The notes under the pieces are model-generated. The model saw only the letters and a list, made by a program, of their open reading frames with translations. It searched no databases and was not told where the DNA came from. The position numbers and the translations under genes were made by a program. Source: Diaporthe sp. PMI_573 (lineage: Eukaryota > Ascomycota > Sordariomycetes > Diaporthales > Diaporthaceae). Taken from it: 64,000 bases of DNA. Shown one piece after another: positions 33,291-46,545 of the stretch (positions within the stretch are counted from its first letter, which is position 1; every line of letters starts with the position of its first letter). The stretch spans positions 434,001 through 498,000 of the forward strand of contig JAJTUP010000038.1 in the NCBI GenBank assembly GCA_021399435.1. Direction: 5' to 3'.

Positions 33291-34943
33291 CTACGCAAAG
33301 GACGCGCTGACGCGGTATTCTGGTGAATCCCCTCCCGCGGCGGCAATATCAGGTGAGGAGTTGGGTTTATCGCTGGACATGTGCCGTATGGGGATCACAA
33401 AGTTTACCGAGCTCGGCAGGCGCTCTTGCCTCGTGCCACCGGGTTGAGGCGCCTCAGGGCTTGTTGTCGGTGTGATCGTTCGCGGCTCGCCGGGTTGAGG
33501 TTCGAGCGGCATCGCGGGCATCCTGGCTGGTTGTCCCCGTAACACTCGACATGCCTCGACCTGTTCCTCGTGTTGTTGTCCCCACGGCTGCTGGAAAAGC
33601 TGAACATGGGCCGTCGCTTGATATGTGTTGGTGGCGGGAGCGGGCACCACTGGGGCCGGTGATCGCTGCTGGCCTGACCGTCGTGGACCTGGCCGGAGGA
33701 TGGAAGGGAAATGCGTCAGGTCTCTTCGTTCTGTCCCAGCCTTTTCAGTTGGGTGGTCAGTGTCACTGAGTGAAGGCTTTTGATCCGGAACAGAGTTTAC
33801 CCTCTCACGGAACGAGATCTTGTCGGGTGATTTCCCAGCGGGCATCCTGGAAGCCTGCGAGGGTAAGCCAGCACGATCATGGCCGCGGCCTTTTCCTCCG
33901 GGTGCCTCTCCCCGGCCAGCTGTCGAACTGGTTGCGTATTCACCGACAAACGATTTTGAAGCGAGGCATTTCGGTTCCAGTAGGGCGATGCTACTCCCGT
34001 TCCCCGAGCTGACGCCGGGTCCTTCATACGCCGGTAGCTCGATAGGGCTCTGAACAGCCATATTTGAAAGTACGGGTTGCCCACTCCAGCCTCCCTCGTC
34101 GCAAGGAAGCTCCACGGGCGGCGGGTTGATCTCCTCCTCGCAAAGGGCCGTCGATTCGCTGTAGAGTTCTGGGATCACGCCAACGGGAACGACCCACGGA
34201 GGCGTATGCGCCGATTCCATGGCCCCTCCGTGTGGCATTGGTAGCTCTGGAGGTGATGATTGCGCCACGGTAGAGAGCTGGTGTTCGCCCTGTTGACCGA
34301 GTGACGGAGCTACAGCCGTAGGGACTGGCTCGCCCATGATCGCAATGGTCGCAGCTGAGCCTTCTTGGTATGATGAATAGTCGGTCTGAGCATGTTCGCT
34401 CTTGACCATTAGTGGTACGGATACTGGCTCGCCACTCGATTCTCTGGAAACGTCAGCCACGCCAGTCGTCCTCTTAATACCAACCCCTTTGTCAACACAG
34501 CGTTCTCTCTGCCTCACGTTTCTCGTCCCTTCTTCACGACCGCCTTCCCAGCCTTGTCTACCGCGCGACTTCACAGCAGCAAAATTCCCAAAACAGACCG
34601 TACTGCCCCCATCGCCATCAGACCCAAGCGAGGCCTCCTCCTCCTCGTCCACCACCACCTCCCCCGTACTCCGGCTCCCGCCAGCCCCGCTCCCACCAGA
34701 CCCACCACCCGCATTCAACAACCTCCGGACCTGCCTCTCACTCTCAAGCCTCTCCTCGGGCAAAAGCCCCACAGCAGGGAGGTCGGTGGCACCGGCACCA
34801 CCACCCGCGCAGCAGAGGAGCAAGTCCGGGAACTCGTCCCCCGGTCGCGGGAACTGGAACTGCGACTGGCCCGTGGGGCCATACGTGAAGAACCACCTTT
34901 GGCCGTCGTAGTCGGCCGTCCAGCCGGGCGGTAGTGAGGCCAT
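33291..34943 (-). CDS. WW-domain protein with long disordered tail, 550 aa
   Basis: The ATG at 34943 is followed at once by a WW domain (about residues 4-36). Two signature aromatics (W of PPGW, and W/F in QRWFF) and a terminal proline are present. The rest is low-complexity and rich in Pro, Ser, Gly and Glu, with one acidic DEEEE stretch near residue 100 and no other domain. Known: WW domains bind proline-rich or phospho-Ser/Pro ligands, and single-WW proteins of this layout are common in moulds without assigned function. The frame is uninterrupted over 1.65 kb, which supports coding despite the compositional bias. Confidence 0.75.
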   Translation of the reverse strand: MASLPPGWTADYDGQRWFFTYGPTGQSQFQFPRPGDEFPDLLLCCAGGGAGATDLPAVGLLPEERLESERQVRRLLNAGGGSGGSGAGGSRSTGEVVVDEEEEASLGSDGDGGSTVCFGNFAAVKSRGRQGWEGGREEGTRNVRQRERCVDKGVGIKRTTGVADVSRESSGEPVSVPLMVKSEHAQTDYSSYQEGSAATIAIMGEPVPTAVAPSLGQQGEHQLSTVAQSSPPELPMPHGGAMESAHTPPWVVPVGVIPELYSESTALCEEEINPPPVELPCDEGGWSGQPVLSNMAVQSPIELPAYEGPGVSSGNGSSIALLEPKCLASKSFVGEYATSSTAGRGEAPGGKGRGHDRAGLPSQASRMPAGKSPDKISFRERVNSVPDQKPSLSDTDHPTEKAGTERRDLTHFPSILRPGPRRSGQQRSPAPVVPAPATNTYQATAHVQLFQQPWGQQHEEQVEACRVLRGQPARMPAMPLEPQPGEPRTITPTTSPEAPQPGGTRQERLPSSVNFVIPIRHMSSDKPNSSPDIAAAGGDSPEYRVSASFA

Positions 34944-35652
34944 TATTGTCTCTTATTCTATCTTTCTTTCTCTCCCGGCGTCCTCTTCTGTCTCGTAAAT
35001 GTTCGTCTCGCGGTTTGCTAGATCGGCGCGGAAGGAAAAAGCTATGGTGTCCTCGTCTCGTGGTGTATGTATGCCCGTTCGTATCAACCGTCCCAGCACT
35101 GCGGAGACTTGTCAGTTTGCCTTCACTTGAAATATTCCCAGGAAGAATTAGATCGGATTTCATAGAAAACAATTATCCAGCTTCGAAGCAGTGCTCGGAC
35201 CCTCATCCCCTCGCCGATGCGGCTGAGGTCTGGCAAACAATAAAGTCAGCCGCTCGTGCTCTCGGGCTTTGCCATGTGCGCATGTGATTAGTCCCTCTGA
35301 GACATATTAAGCCACACCTCGAAATACCTCCGATCGGGTGAAGGATAACGCTCGAGTAAGGGGGCCTCGACACGTAGTGTAGATCCATAGCTCACACATC
35401 AGGACGGGTCAGCCTCCTTGAAACTTCAGCACTCTGGAGCCGGGCTTTAATACTTGATCAGAGCAAACTCCTCCGGAACGTCCTGAAATGTTTATTCCAT
35501 TCGCCATTACCTTGTAAGGCCAGTCTATCTAGTCTATTGGGGGTATTAAAGTCTATGCTCTAGTGAGTCATCAATTCGCGGTCAGGAACGCAGCTCTTTT
35601 GCCGGCAACCTCTGGACATCGCTGGGAACGCCTACCCAAACTGAACTGCACG
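34944..35652. other. Intergenic between two minus-strand genes
   Basis: It contains the promoter of the WW-domain gene and the 3' UTR of the MscS channel gene. No other feature was recognised. Confidence 0.6.
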
Positions 35653-38501
35653 CTATACAATATCACCACCTCTTTCACTCGCAACCGTCTTCGAGGAGCT
35701 CCGGGGCCTCCTAAAAATACCCCGGCCGTGCCTGGACGTGGAGTCACTGTTCATTGTGCGGATCCTGTCCAGACTTGGTCCTCGTCCATATCGATCGACC
35801 CCCGAGGACTGGCTGGAACTCGCGGCTTCTTCCCTCAGGCTCTGCAGACGAGCCAGGTTGGCGGCGGCAGGGTCTTTACGGCCCTCGAAGACATCGCCAA
35901 AGTCCGTGAAGCGTTCAAATTGTGCTCGGGCCGCCGACTCTGCCCTGCGTCGCCGCACGTCAGGGCTTGGTGGGCTTGTTGGACGCAATGGCGCGTCATC
36001 ACGGTGGACGCTGCCGGGCCCTGTCTTAAGACTGCCGCTGCGTTGGTCCCTGACGACATTGTCCTTTGACGCGCTCTCGGTAGGGGCGGGCGGGTAGGCG
36101 AGGTAGAAGGGGAAGTTTTGTGCTCCGCCCGGCTCCATCTTCCTTGGTCCTTCTATTCCCAGCTCACCCATGACGCGCATCAATTCCGCAGCAAACTTGT
36201 TGTGCCGCTGAAGTCGGAGCAGCTCGTTTTGGTAGTTGGACTTGTGGAAGAAAATGAAGTTGATGGTCACCGAGTAGACCTCGTCGATAGTGCGGACTTC
36301 GCTAATGATCTTTGATTGATAGTCGCGCTTGTTGTCGAGGATAAAGTCGAGCATGCGGTTCTTGAGCTCCTCAATGAGTTCTGCCGATGTACCAAACTTC
36401 AGCTTGAGCTCGATGGGGTCGGCCAATCCACTAGACCGGCGCTGGTTGAGGATGAAGAGGGTGTTGAGCAGAGAGTTGGGTGCTTGGACAATGTGGCCTT
36501 CCATCTTCTTGAACTCTGTGTACAGCAAGCTGATTTCTTGGACGTAGTAGTCGTCGCCAGTGCCGAGCGATCCTGTGTTGCCGTACACGGTGACTCGGTC
36601 ACCTACGTCGAAGGGGTGTTTGACGAAGACGAAGATGATCGACTGCAGAAATTCCTGGGCCGTCGCCTGGAGCATCCAACTCAGGCCGAGGATGGTGGTA
36701 CCGCTAGTGCCGAGGGCAGCAGCTGCCGAACCCGAGAGGATGGAGATGAAGACGATGACCGCGATAATGAAGATGATGAAGAGGAATACCGTGTCAAGCT
36801 TTTTGATGACAGAGTCCAGATCTTTCAGCGAGGCGGCGATGGCCTTCTTCTCGAGGTGAATCTCGTTACAGACCAGCTCGAGTTCTTCCATGGAGATGTC
36901 GCCGTTGAGATCTTTGTCGAAGACACCGAAGCAAGTCTCGGCATCCTCCGCTGAAGGAAACCCCTGCTTGAGGTCATCGAGCGTGATTGTCTCCTCGCCC
37001 GGGCGGACAAAAGTTCGATAGATCAGCCGTGCCAATGTGTGGCTGCTGTGCTGGCTGCGAAGCAATTCGAGTACGACCTTCCTGGGGTGGCCAGCCGCCA
37101 TAACCTTACGGCCTGTAAAGTCTCCAGCCATTTTCCCAGCAACCTTGCCTATCTGGGTCCAGGCCTGCCGCGCATTCTCCTGGACCATCTTCATGGGGGT
37201 CTTGGCGCCGGATTGGCCGCCGTTGGAGTTTTCCATCCACACCGGGTCGTCGTGGGCCAGCTTTTCCTTGCTGTACTCGTAAAGCCGGACCAAGAAGTTA
37301 ATCTCGAGTCTGTTCTGCGCAATTCGAGACGCATATGTCCTAGAGTGGAAGGACGTCGCAACCCACTGGATCAAGATCTTTTCCACCCAATTACTGGCAG
37401 CGAGAACGAAGAGTGCGATGATGACTTTCCAGACAACGTCGATCCAGGTAATGTAAGGCGGATCCCCGTCGTCGGACCAGTTTCCCCCGGAGGCCCGATG
37501 ATCGTTCGTGATAGGTTGGAACGAGGCGAGCAGACCCAACAACCATAGCATACCGGCACTAGGCATTTCCATTTGTCTGCCGATGTCCTTCCATTTCTTG
37601 TGGTTGCTGGAACCAACCATCTTTGCCGCGAGGCCGTGTAAGAACGGTAGCATCGAAACCAGAATGCGGCTCGCCCAGAGGCTGCACCACACGACCTCAA
37701 GCCAAATCCCAAACCAGAGGAGCCTCAGGCCGCCTGGGCCTCCCACTGGGTTCTCACCAGGGAATGCATAAATATCCAGCAGGATGGGAGTGAGGAGAAC
37801 GACCGCCACTGGTATAGCCTTTGTAGCACTAAGGTTAGCTTACGGTAACATAACCAGCGGTCGTTATTGGGCGGGGGGAAGCATGTGCACAAAGAGGAGG
37901 GCCGAAACGCAGCAAACTTACGTAGACGAAGTAGCGGACTACTCTGGGGAACCTTCTAAGTTTCTTAAACAGCTTGGCCAAGGCCGTCGGTTCTGGTCCT
38001 GCCGAGATCTGGGGCAAATGTGTAGGCTCGGTCAAGGTGTGAAAAGCATCCTCTGGCGGTGCTTCAGGATTGTGCCTGTCCTGGTGATGGTGTTGTTGCG
38101 ATCTGGACCGGCGCCTGGAGGCATTCTCCTTTTCCTTCTCTGCGTTGCTGACCTGACGTTCGATACGCAGCAATTCAAGGTCATCCATAAGCCTGGCATT
38201 GGCATTGTCCCTCGAGTCTGAGTAGTGACTGAGGGTGGCCACGTCTGTTTGGAAAGGGTCAGCTGAAGTGTCTCGAGACATGTCAACGAGCCTTGGCGGG
38301 GTTGATATAGTATCTCGAGACACCAAGGTGAGACCAACGAGAGTCGAGGTGACACGACGTCTGGCGGTTGATATGCGAGGTGAGAGACAGGCAAGGGGCG
38401 CATGGCTTTGGGAAGAGCCCACAATATCTGGTGTACGTACCGGGAGCCAGGTGAGATGGGTCCGGCTTCTCGCTGGTGTCGACATGTACAGGGGACGTCA
38501 T
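35653..38501 (-). CDS. EF-hand mechanosensitive (MscS-type) ion channel, about 872 aa
   Basis: Proposed exons: 38501-38441, 38313-37922 and 37818-35653. The second intron (GTAAGT...ACAAAG) is clear and joins VRYFVY to AIPVAVVLL. The first (GTACGT...CTCGAG) is less certain; translation could instead start at the ATG at 38281. A polar cytosolic N-terminus is followed by several transmembrane helices. An EF-hand (FGVFDKDLNGDISMEELELV) lies near residue 447. The MscS pore and beta domain (about 490-620) includes LGTSGTTILGLSW and KHPFDVGDRVTVYG. The C-terminal tail is disordered. Known: Msy1/Msy2-type channels of fission yeast sit in the ER and shape Ca2+ signals during hypo-osmotic shock. Inferred: the same role here. 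Confidence 0.88.
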
Positions 38502-41411
38502 GTTGGCTTGGAACAGGCGCAAGAGAATTGTGGACGGGAACAGGATCTAGAACCAATGAATCCGATACGGCAAGCCAGGACCCTGTTTGTTCACAACTGG
38601 GCAGTGCTCTCCACGTCGGATCAGGTCGAGAAAGATATATGTGACAAAGGCGAGGCTGATATTGGGTAATAAGGGTCCTGAGCTCCAGACCGTGACGTAG
38701 ATACGGGCTCCACAACTCGCACTCCCTCGGGCTGCGAAGACGAGAGTCTGAGGGACGTAGCGATCAAGCCAGTCCGTTCAGGCCACACTAGGGTAATGGG
38801 TCCCCTAGAGTGGGTTTATCTGCCATAGGCTGGGGGAATACTTCAACAAGAAGATTGGATTTCCAAGATGGGGCTATCGTGGTTGTAAGTCCCTCGACGT
38901 GTACAGTAGGTTAAGTACGGGCTGAAGCGAGCGACTGAGTTTGGGGGCGATACTGTGGTGTCTTCCTCGACGAGAAAAACGCAGTAGCAGTGATGGGTCA
39001 AAGCAGAGGAACAGGGCCGATCATGTATCTACTGTTGGAAAGATGGGAAAGGGAAAAAACGGAGACGGGGATGCGTGGATGCGTGGATCAATGGCAGAGA
39101 TGGCGATGGGGACGGACCGAAGAAATGAAGTGAAGGAGGCAGATATGGAGGGAGGGGACGGGGCGATGCAGGCTCGAGAATCGGGAGACTGACTCGGAGA
39201 GGAATGAGAAGGACGTCTGTCTGTACAGTACACAGTACCTAGTACTCTTGGGTTTATTGGCAGAGAGCATGTGCAGGGACGCGAATACCAAGACGACAAG
39301 AAATGGATGGGCAAACCTGTTGCAGTACCTTTCAAGGTTTGTTATCTTGATACTGTATTAGCCTGGTGGGCAAGTGGGCAGGTGGGCAGGGCAGGTAGCT
39401 TGTTGGCAAGATCAACATGGACGGGTACTTCCTTCCAAGGCGATCTTTTCCTACGGTGGTAGTCTTGTCCTTCTTGCCTTGTCTAGCTTGCCTTACCCGT
39501 GGTCGTGGTTGCAGCAAGGGCAAACAGCAGCATGGCACTTTCCAGAGTCGCCCCTTCGAACCCCTTTCCACCGAATTGCGCTGCGATTGCTGGGTATGAA
39601 TCGGGCTATTCTGAAAGCTAGACCCTCTTTTCCTTCTTCTTTTTCTTTTCCTGTTGAGAGCTCTTCCCTGTCCTCCCGGGCTGCGCTGTCTACGGCGCCA
39701 GAAAATTCTGGCCTAAAGCTGCCGAGCGATATCAAGATGGAGGGTCAGTCCTTGATCGACGACCTTGCTGGGTGGGGACCCAATTCGGCGGAAGTGCTGT
39801 CTAGGCATCCCGCAGCCCACTCACGCTACAAATCGAGTTTGGATCAGCCCTTCGCCGCGAGCTGCGTCGGCTGGTTTATTGTGCAGGTACCGCAGTACAG
39901 TACGAAAAGGCCCGCCTTGGCAAAAATTTCCCACCAAAACAGCCGCCGCCCGAGGCTGTTTGACTGGCTCGACTGGCTTCTGACGGCTTGTCCGCGATGC
40001 TGTGGCATGCCCTAGCAGGTCTCTCAGGTGCGGCTGTCCTGGAAGCAGTTCCTAGGCCGTGGGGGTCCTCCCAAACCTTGATCAAGGTCCTTCCTGGACG
40101 CGGTGCTGCCAGGGCTGAACTAGACGAGCTGACGGGCCGATGGGCTGGTGGCAGCGATAAGAGAGCTTTGCTGGTGGCACCACAAGCAGAGACAGGTCTC
40201 GGTGATCGCGATGACTGGATGAGTCTGGATGGACAGGGGAATTCTTTTGACGGCGGCAAGATGAGGTGGGTGGCTTGCAGCAAGCGCACGCAACGATGCA
40301 GGGACAAGCAACCGTCGGTTTCGAACACGAACCCACCACGACGCGTCTTTCCTTCTCAGGGTCGTCTCATGGACCGACTAATTGGTCCTGCTAGTCGATG
40401 CATACACCCGAGCACCCGAGCAATGATGCCAGCGATGAGTTGTCTCCGTTGTCCCACCGCAGCCTAAGCGATTTCTCTCTTGCTGTGACGAGGGTTTTGC
40501 TCCTAATTGCGTATGCGGCCCATGGCTGACGTCAATCACCAGAATCGACGGCGGTTGCGCCGTTTTCCCTGCGCCGCTAGTACCAAATCGGATGTTAGAG
40601 AGCCAGGGAGGCCGACTAGTGTAGGCCGTCAGACTAGTGCAGGCGACCCGGGACGGGAGCTGTACTGTTCTCGGGACTGCTAGTGATTCGGAGCATCGGC
40701 CGCTCCTATTCTCGTCAGGGGTGGCGGAAACCCAAGAGACAGAGAAAAAACATGTCGTCGCAAAATTATATCGGAAGTTGCAAGCGCGAGCGAAGCCGCA
40801 GCCCAACGCGGAAGAGTGGCCATTTTCAAGTGTAGTGTAGGCCAGCAAGCAGCCCTTTCATTCCGCCCACACTCCACTATCACGCGGGTAACAAGAAGAG
40901 AGGTTCCAGAGCAAGCCTCATGCCTCACAGCCTCACCGCCTGGGACCCATACCAGATCAAGCCAGCGAGATATCCCAGGAACACATCGTCTCCCGCCCCA
41001 CGAAGGGCCCCATAACTTTCTTGGTCTGGGGTCCCCAGGCTGACGGCATCAACTTCGCAAACCCGCGCCGCCCTGAGGCCTGAGCCCGGGAGTCGTTCTC
41101 GAACCGAGCCTTCCCCATATTTATCACCACCCGCACCCCCACCACCGCCTTGCCGGTTGGTCACCACCACCATGCGGCCGTGGCACCTCGTTGGCCGGAA
41201 GACAGTCGCCTCAAGGTGGACAGCGCGCACGAAACCGGACAACAAACAGACAGTCCGAGCCAGTCAATGGCAAGACGAAAGCAGTGTCAACCTTGACTCG
41301 TCTGCAGAAAGGCTATGGCGGTCCACACAGGCAGGCCCGTTCCGGAAACTCTAAAGTGCTCCTGCCCGCTCATTCAGAGCGCGCATATGGATATATGGCA
41401 TGATACGCATA

Positions 41412-41430
41412 GACTGACTGACTGACTGAC
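41412..41430. repeat. (GACT)n microsatellite
   Basis: Nearly five GACT units in intergenic DNA. Confidence 0.9.
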
Positions 41431-42254
41431 GTGTCGTGCATTTGTTGCACCGAGGCGAGAAGCCCGGTGTGCGTCTACCCGCCTGGGCACGGGTAGTTGA
41501 CATGATTCCAACGGCAGATATCAACGCATGTGCGACGACACTGTGCAAAGAAGCAATTGCAAGAATCCCGCTCAGAATCGTCGGGTTCGAAGATCGCCCG
41601 ATTTTGCCGATCAAGCCCATCTTGAATTCAGCGTGACGAACACAAGCCAAACAGCCGAAAAAGCATATGTCTGGCACGCAGATAGATAACTGTATATGCA
41701 CGTCGCCGACCTGCGTCTCCTGCAACGTGTATCATATAAATCTTATCGCGCAGGCCGGAAACCAGCCAACAGCTCTGGAGCAAGTGCACGGCTCCCGCGC
41801 ACATGGAAGCAGGCCAAGATGTCTACTCTATTCAGGTCTACGTGATCAGTCTCACGTGCATATACGATCTGATCTACATTGTAAGGTGACCTTTCAGTTC
41901 CCCACATAAGCATCACTAGCCGAGCTGGTTTGATCTCGATCACCCCTCGATCTCGGAGCAAAAGTCTCCACGCGTAGGACCGACATTTGCACGTATTCAG
42001 CCGTCTTCGTGCTCACACAAGGCGGGGGAGCACACACGCTTACTGCTATGCCTCGGCTGGAAATCCCGAAGAGGCTTACAACAAGTTTGGAAATCTATCT
42101 CTCCTTCGTATTTTCCCTGCCTCTCTAGTGGGTAGCTTCAGACACAGCACTATAGTACAAACAAAAGCGTATGTGTGAACAGAGACAGACATTCCATCGG
42201 TTGTACAAAGTAACTCAGACAGAATCAAAACGCCGAAACATGTTGCGTCCAACC

Positions 42255-42284
42255 TTCGCTTCGCTTCGCTTGGCTTGGCTTGCC
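42255..42284. repeat. TTCGC/TTGGC pentanucleotide repeat
   Basis: About three TTCGC units run into TTGGC units, roughly 90 bp from the glucosidase II alpha stop codon and probably in its 3' UTR. Confidence 0.85.
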
Positions 42285-42373
42285 TGCTTGCCACCCCGCT
42301 TTATAATCCACCATGATATGCGAGAGACAAGTAGGTAGTAGCAGGGAAAAAAGGGAGGGGGCCCGGAATCCTT

Positions 42374-45300
42374 CTACTCAAACGAAACGCTCCAGTCCTC
42401 GCCGATCGGCGCCCCGACCCTGCGGACGACCGCGAATGCGGCCCTGGTCTTGGTGCCCGGGTTGTAGACCACCGACGCGGTCCAGGTCTTGCCGTCCGCG
42501 CCCGTGACCGTGGCCTCGCTCTTGTCGGCCCAGGTTTTCGGGGCGCCGACGACGATGACCTTGTCGACGCTCACGCCCTTCATGTTCTTGAGCCACTCGC
42601 CCTGCTTGATGCTCTTGGTGTCCCTGCCCTCCGCGTCCTTGGACGACAGCACGTTACCGTCGAGCACGAGGCTGCGGTGGATGTACTGGTCCTTCTCGAA
42701 GTCGAACGAGTCGCCGTCGTCCGCGTACAGCTCGCCCTCTGCGTGGTTGCCTGACTTGGGCAGGGTCACGACGAGCGTGTAGTCGTCCCACTTCATCAGC
42801 GCCGCGGACCTCCTTGGCCGGTCGCGGCGGGGGAAGATGTGCCCGCCCTGCATGAGCAGGGGGATTTTGTCAAGTGGCGCCGAGACGGTGACCTTCTTGC
42901 CCTTTTGGGTAGGCAGGATGTCGTAGGTGAAGTAGTTGTAGTACACCTCGTTATCGGGAATGTAGATGTCCGTGGACTCCTGGTCCTTCTCAACAATGGG
43001 CTTGACGAGAAGACCAGTGCTGCCAAGGAAGAGTTGGTCATCGATGTCAAGACTGCCCTCGTCAGAGGGGTTGGTGTAGAACATGGGGCGGATGATAGGA
43101 GAGCCGTCCTTGTGAGCCTGGTAGAACGCTGTGTACCACGAAGGCAGGAGGCTGTAGCGCAGGCGCAGGGCCGAGGTGACCATGCTGGTGTAAGGCTCAC
43201 CGATCAGGTAGGGCTCCCGACGGCGTGCGTCGATGTGTGCGTGTCCACGGAAGAAGGGGTAGAAAGCACCAGCTTGGAACCAGCGGACTTGTAGGTCCAC
43301 CTCCGGGTTTCCGAAGAAACCACCAACATCAGCACCAGCAAAGGGGAAACCGGAGATACCCTGGGCCAAGATCATGGGGATGGAGGCCCCAAGGTGGTCC
43401 CAGGAGGCTTGGTTGTCTCCGGTCCACATGGCACCGATGCGCTGAGATCCGGCGTAGAAGGACCGTGTAAGCACGAATGGCCGGCGCAACTCGCCTTTCT
43501 TACGCGACACAAGAGCCTCGTAGGTGGCGTTGTGGAAGGTCATGCCGTTGATGTTGTGAATGTCACGGTGCTCCCAGCCGCCATGGTGGATGTTGTCCTT
43601 GGGCATGGTGACCTCGGGTCCATTGAAGACCGAGGGCTCGTTCATGTCGTTCCAGATCCATGTGTTCTCCATGGTGCCCTTGAAGGTATCGTAACGGAAG
43701 AGCGACTTCCACCACTTAATGGCCTCAGGGTTGAAGCAGTCGACCCAGTGGGATGAGCCAGGCCAGCACCAACCCTCGTAGATCTTTGACTCCTTGTTCT
43801 TGACGGCCAGGTCCTTGGACTTCATCTCGGAAACGACAGGGTAGTCGTTCTCGTTCTTGATATGAGGATCGATGATGGCCACCAGCTGGCGGCCACTGGC
43901 ATCAAGCTGCTTGCCCATGCCGATGGGGTCCTTGAACATCTGATCATCCCAGGTAAAGTACTTCTTGCCGTCTGTGTACTCAATGTCGAGCCAGATGACA
44001 TCGTATGGGATCTTGTACTTGTCCATCTTGCGATCGACGTCTTTGACGTCGTCGTCGGAGATGTAATTCCAGCGGCACTGGTGGTATCCGATTGCGAACT
44101 CTTGGGGCATGGCAGTAGTGCCAGTAAGCTCACCAAAGGCCTTGGTGAGATCCTTCGGAGTAGGGCCAAGGAAGACAAAGACATCGAGAAGACCGCTCTC
44201 GGAGATCCAGTGGGAATGGGTGTTGGTCTTCGCAGAAGTGCCGATGGCCAGTGGGTTCTTCGAATCCTTGGCCTTGGTGATATCGACCCAGGTCTCAGCA
44301 GCGTTGAGCCAGAAAACGCCAGCGGATGAGTCCTTCCTGTGGGCCTGCATGAAGGGAATGGCCCCGTAGAGGGTCATAGGGCTGTTCAGGATGTACTCGA
44401 AGACATCGGCGTTGTACAGCCTGTACGGCTCCTCGAAGTTGCCCTCGCCACCACGAGTCTCCCTCAGAGACAGAGGGCCGGTGTGTTCTGGAATACCGAA
44501 GACATGGTCGTAGCCAACGAAGGAGATGTCCAGAGCAACACTCTCGGGGCCGCGGGGCTTCGAGTCGGTGTTACCGCCGAAACTTTCGTCCCACCAAGTG
44601 CTCTCATCTTCGCCCTTGGGCTCTTCCTCGACCTTCTTCTCGGGCTCAGCGTCTGCGCTTGCCTCGGCCTCGGCCTCTCCCTCCTTCTTCTCGGGCTCGA
44701 CCTTCTCGATCTTGGGCCTCCAGTGCTCCACATTCAGCAGGCCACGGTCGTTGAACTTGATCTGCGAGTTGCCGTCCCTCTTGAAGTCAATGCTGAAGGG
44801 TGCGAACTTGATGACAGCCTCGAATTTGGAGTCGGGTCCATACTGAACAGTTGTCTGGGACTTGTCCTCGAAGACAACCTTGGCATTCTTGTCCAGGGCC
44901 GTGCCACCGACAATGACCCACTTCTCGACCTCATTGTAGCGTTCCTTGCGGATGGGGCTGTTGTGCCGGAGCTCGATCTCTCCCTTTTGGCGCTTCTCCT
45001 CGTCGACGGTGACTCGGGCGGTGCCTGCTTGGAGGAAGGAGACGGTTATTGGGAGTCGGACAGTTTCGCCGTGCTCGTTGATGGTCTTGAGGATGACAGC
45101 CTGGAGCTGGCCATCCTTGAAGGATGTCGACTCTGGCAGGATCTTGTATGGTGCTTCGAAGGAACTTGATGCGAGTGCGTCATCGGCATAGGCCCTGTTT
45201 CGTTTGCAGAAGCCGGACTGGTGGCACTTCTTGAAGTCGTTCTCCTTGACCGAGACTGTGATGTGGCGAATTAGAATGGGCCCGAGTTTGGGGGAAGCAT

Positions 45301-45407
45301 GGCTGGAACTGTGCCTGATCCTTACCTGCAGGAGTAATGAGGGACAGCAAAAGGGAGAGGAAGCAAAAGTAGGCTGTCCATCTCTGGGACAGCCATTGAG
45401 AGTGCAT
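42374..45407 (-). CDS. ROT2: Glucosidase II alpha subunit (GH31), 987 aa
   Basis: Exon 1 is 45407-45326 and exon 2 is 45255-42374. The intron (GTAAGG...ATCACAG) splits a Val codon and joins TPA to VSVKENDFKKC. Residues 1-28 form a signal peptide. An N-terminal beta-domain with an acidic Glu/Lys-rich insertion (about 265-310) precedes the GH31 barrel. The nucleophile Asp lies in WNDMNEP (about residue 564) and the proposed acid/base Asp in TGDNQASW (about 641). GADVGGFFGNPE and RGHAHIDARRREP are also conserved. Known: with its beta subunit it trims the two inner alpha-1,3-glucoses from N-glycans in the ER, driving the calnexin cycle. There is no HDEL, as expected, since the beta subunit retains it. 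It shares a divergent promoter with NDK. Confidence 0.96.
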
Positions 45408-46545
45408 GGCAGACAGATGATGCCCTCTGGGCTGCGTGCTGCGGTTGTTGACACCAGGGGAAAGCAAGTATGTGGGGAAACAGGCTATGTGAGGATATGT
45501 ATCATGAGTTCTTGTGGTGGTCAATTGTCCAGTGGTGTGCCCGCCGGATAATTGTACGTGGCACTATCTCCCAGTCCTCTTGCTGGGTCAAAGTGAGTGT
45601 GTGAGTGTCGAGTCTGTTGATGTTTCGATGTCGGTTGTCTAGTCCCCAGCACCGAAACGTCAAGCTGGCCCCTAGCTGGCTCCAAGTGGGCGTTGGTGTA
45701 AGCGACCCGGCAGGCAATGCCTTCTTATTGGACCCCTGTTCTCTGCCAGCATCCATCCATCCTTCGGACTAATAACAGCAGAGCCAAGCAATGCACAAGC
45801 GAGACTGTTGCTACTGTGCAGCTTAAGTAACGTTCGCAATGTACAGATAAATACGGATAGATATTCAGATCTGACAATATTGACAATATATTCAAAGGTC
45901 TACCAAAAGTCTTCACGAGTGCCATCTGGCCTCACCGGAATTGCCATGGTGGGAGCTTCTGGCGTCTGCTCTTGACAGCTCATGCTCATGCACCAGCGGC
46001 GGTGAGAGGTGTGTTTTTGGCTGGAGCTTCACTGCCTCGTTCCATCCACAACAACTTGCTCCCCCAAGGTCCTGCTCTTCTTCCCTGCCCGTAGGGAGCC
46101 ATTGCAAGACCAAGTGTCCATCTCAAGACTTGACACACGTCCAATTAGTCCATTGGTCCTCTCAACAGTTTTATATTCGACATCCACGGCTTGTTATCAT
46201 AAAGCATTAAGGTCTTAGGACGGCGAGATCCCGGGCTCCAACTGTCCTGAGCCACTGAACGGGAGAGCTGTTGAGCTGGCACCCCGCGGTTTGCATGAAA
46301 TGCCCCGCCAAGTCGAACAGCGGAGGCCTGCAGACGGTGGCCCAGGCCCAAGCAAGCGACGCACCCCACTGCTGCCGTTGCTTGCCGTGGTCTTAGCGGC
46401 CCTCGTAGCTGTCCTCTCGAGAAATCTCTTTTATTCCTCGCCCCGGACCACAACCGTCTCCTGTCCTACCGTCGACTCTCCCGCCTCTATCAACACAGAC
46501 ATCCTTCCTGTCCATACAGAAAAGCCACCCAAACAACCAGTCACC
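45408..46545. promoter_or_regulatory. Divergent promoter region, ROT2 / NDK
   Basis: About 1.1 kb between the two start codons. From 46300 the sequence is open in frame with NDK and could be 5' UTR or coding (see findings). Confidence 0.6.

Larger units (their letters stand above)
38502..42373. other. 3.9-kb gene-poor interval
   Basis: It contains the promoter of the channel gene at the left and the 3' UTR of glucosidase II alpha at the right. Frames of up to 213 codons (39374-40015) and 156 codons (40378-40848, minus) show no domains and overlap other frames. Two simple repeats are listed separately. Confidence 0.55.

Noticed and set aside
39374..40015. 213-codon frame in the 3.9-kb gap
   Set aside because: Composition and overlaps look random, with no domain.
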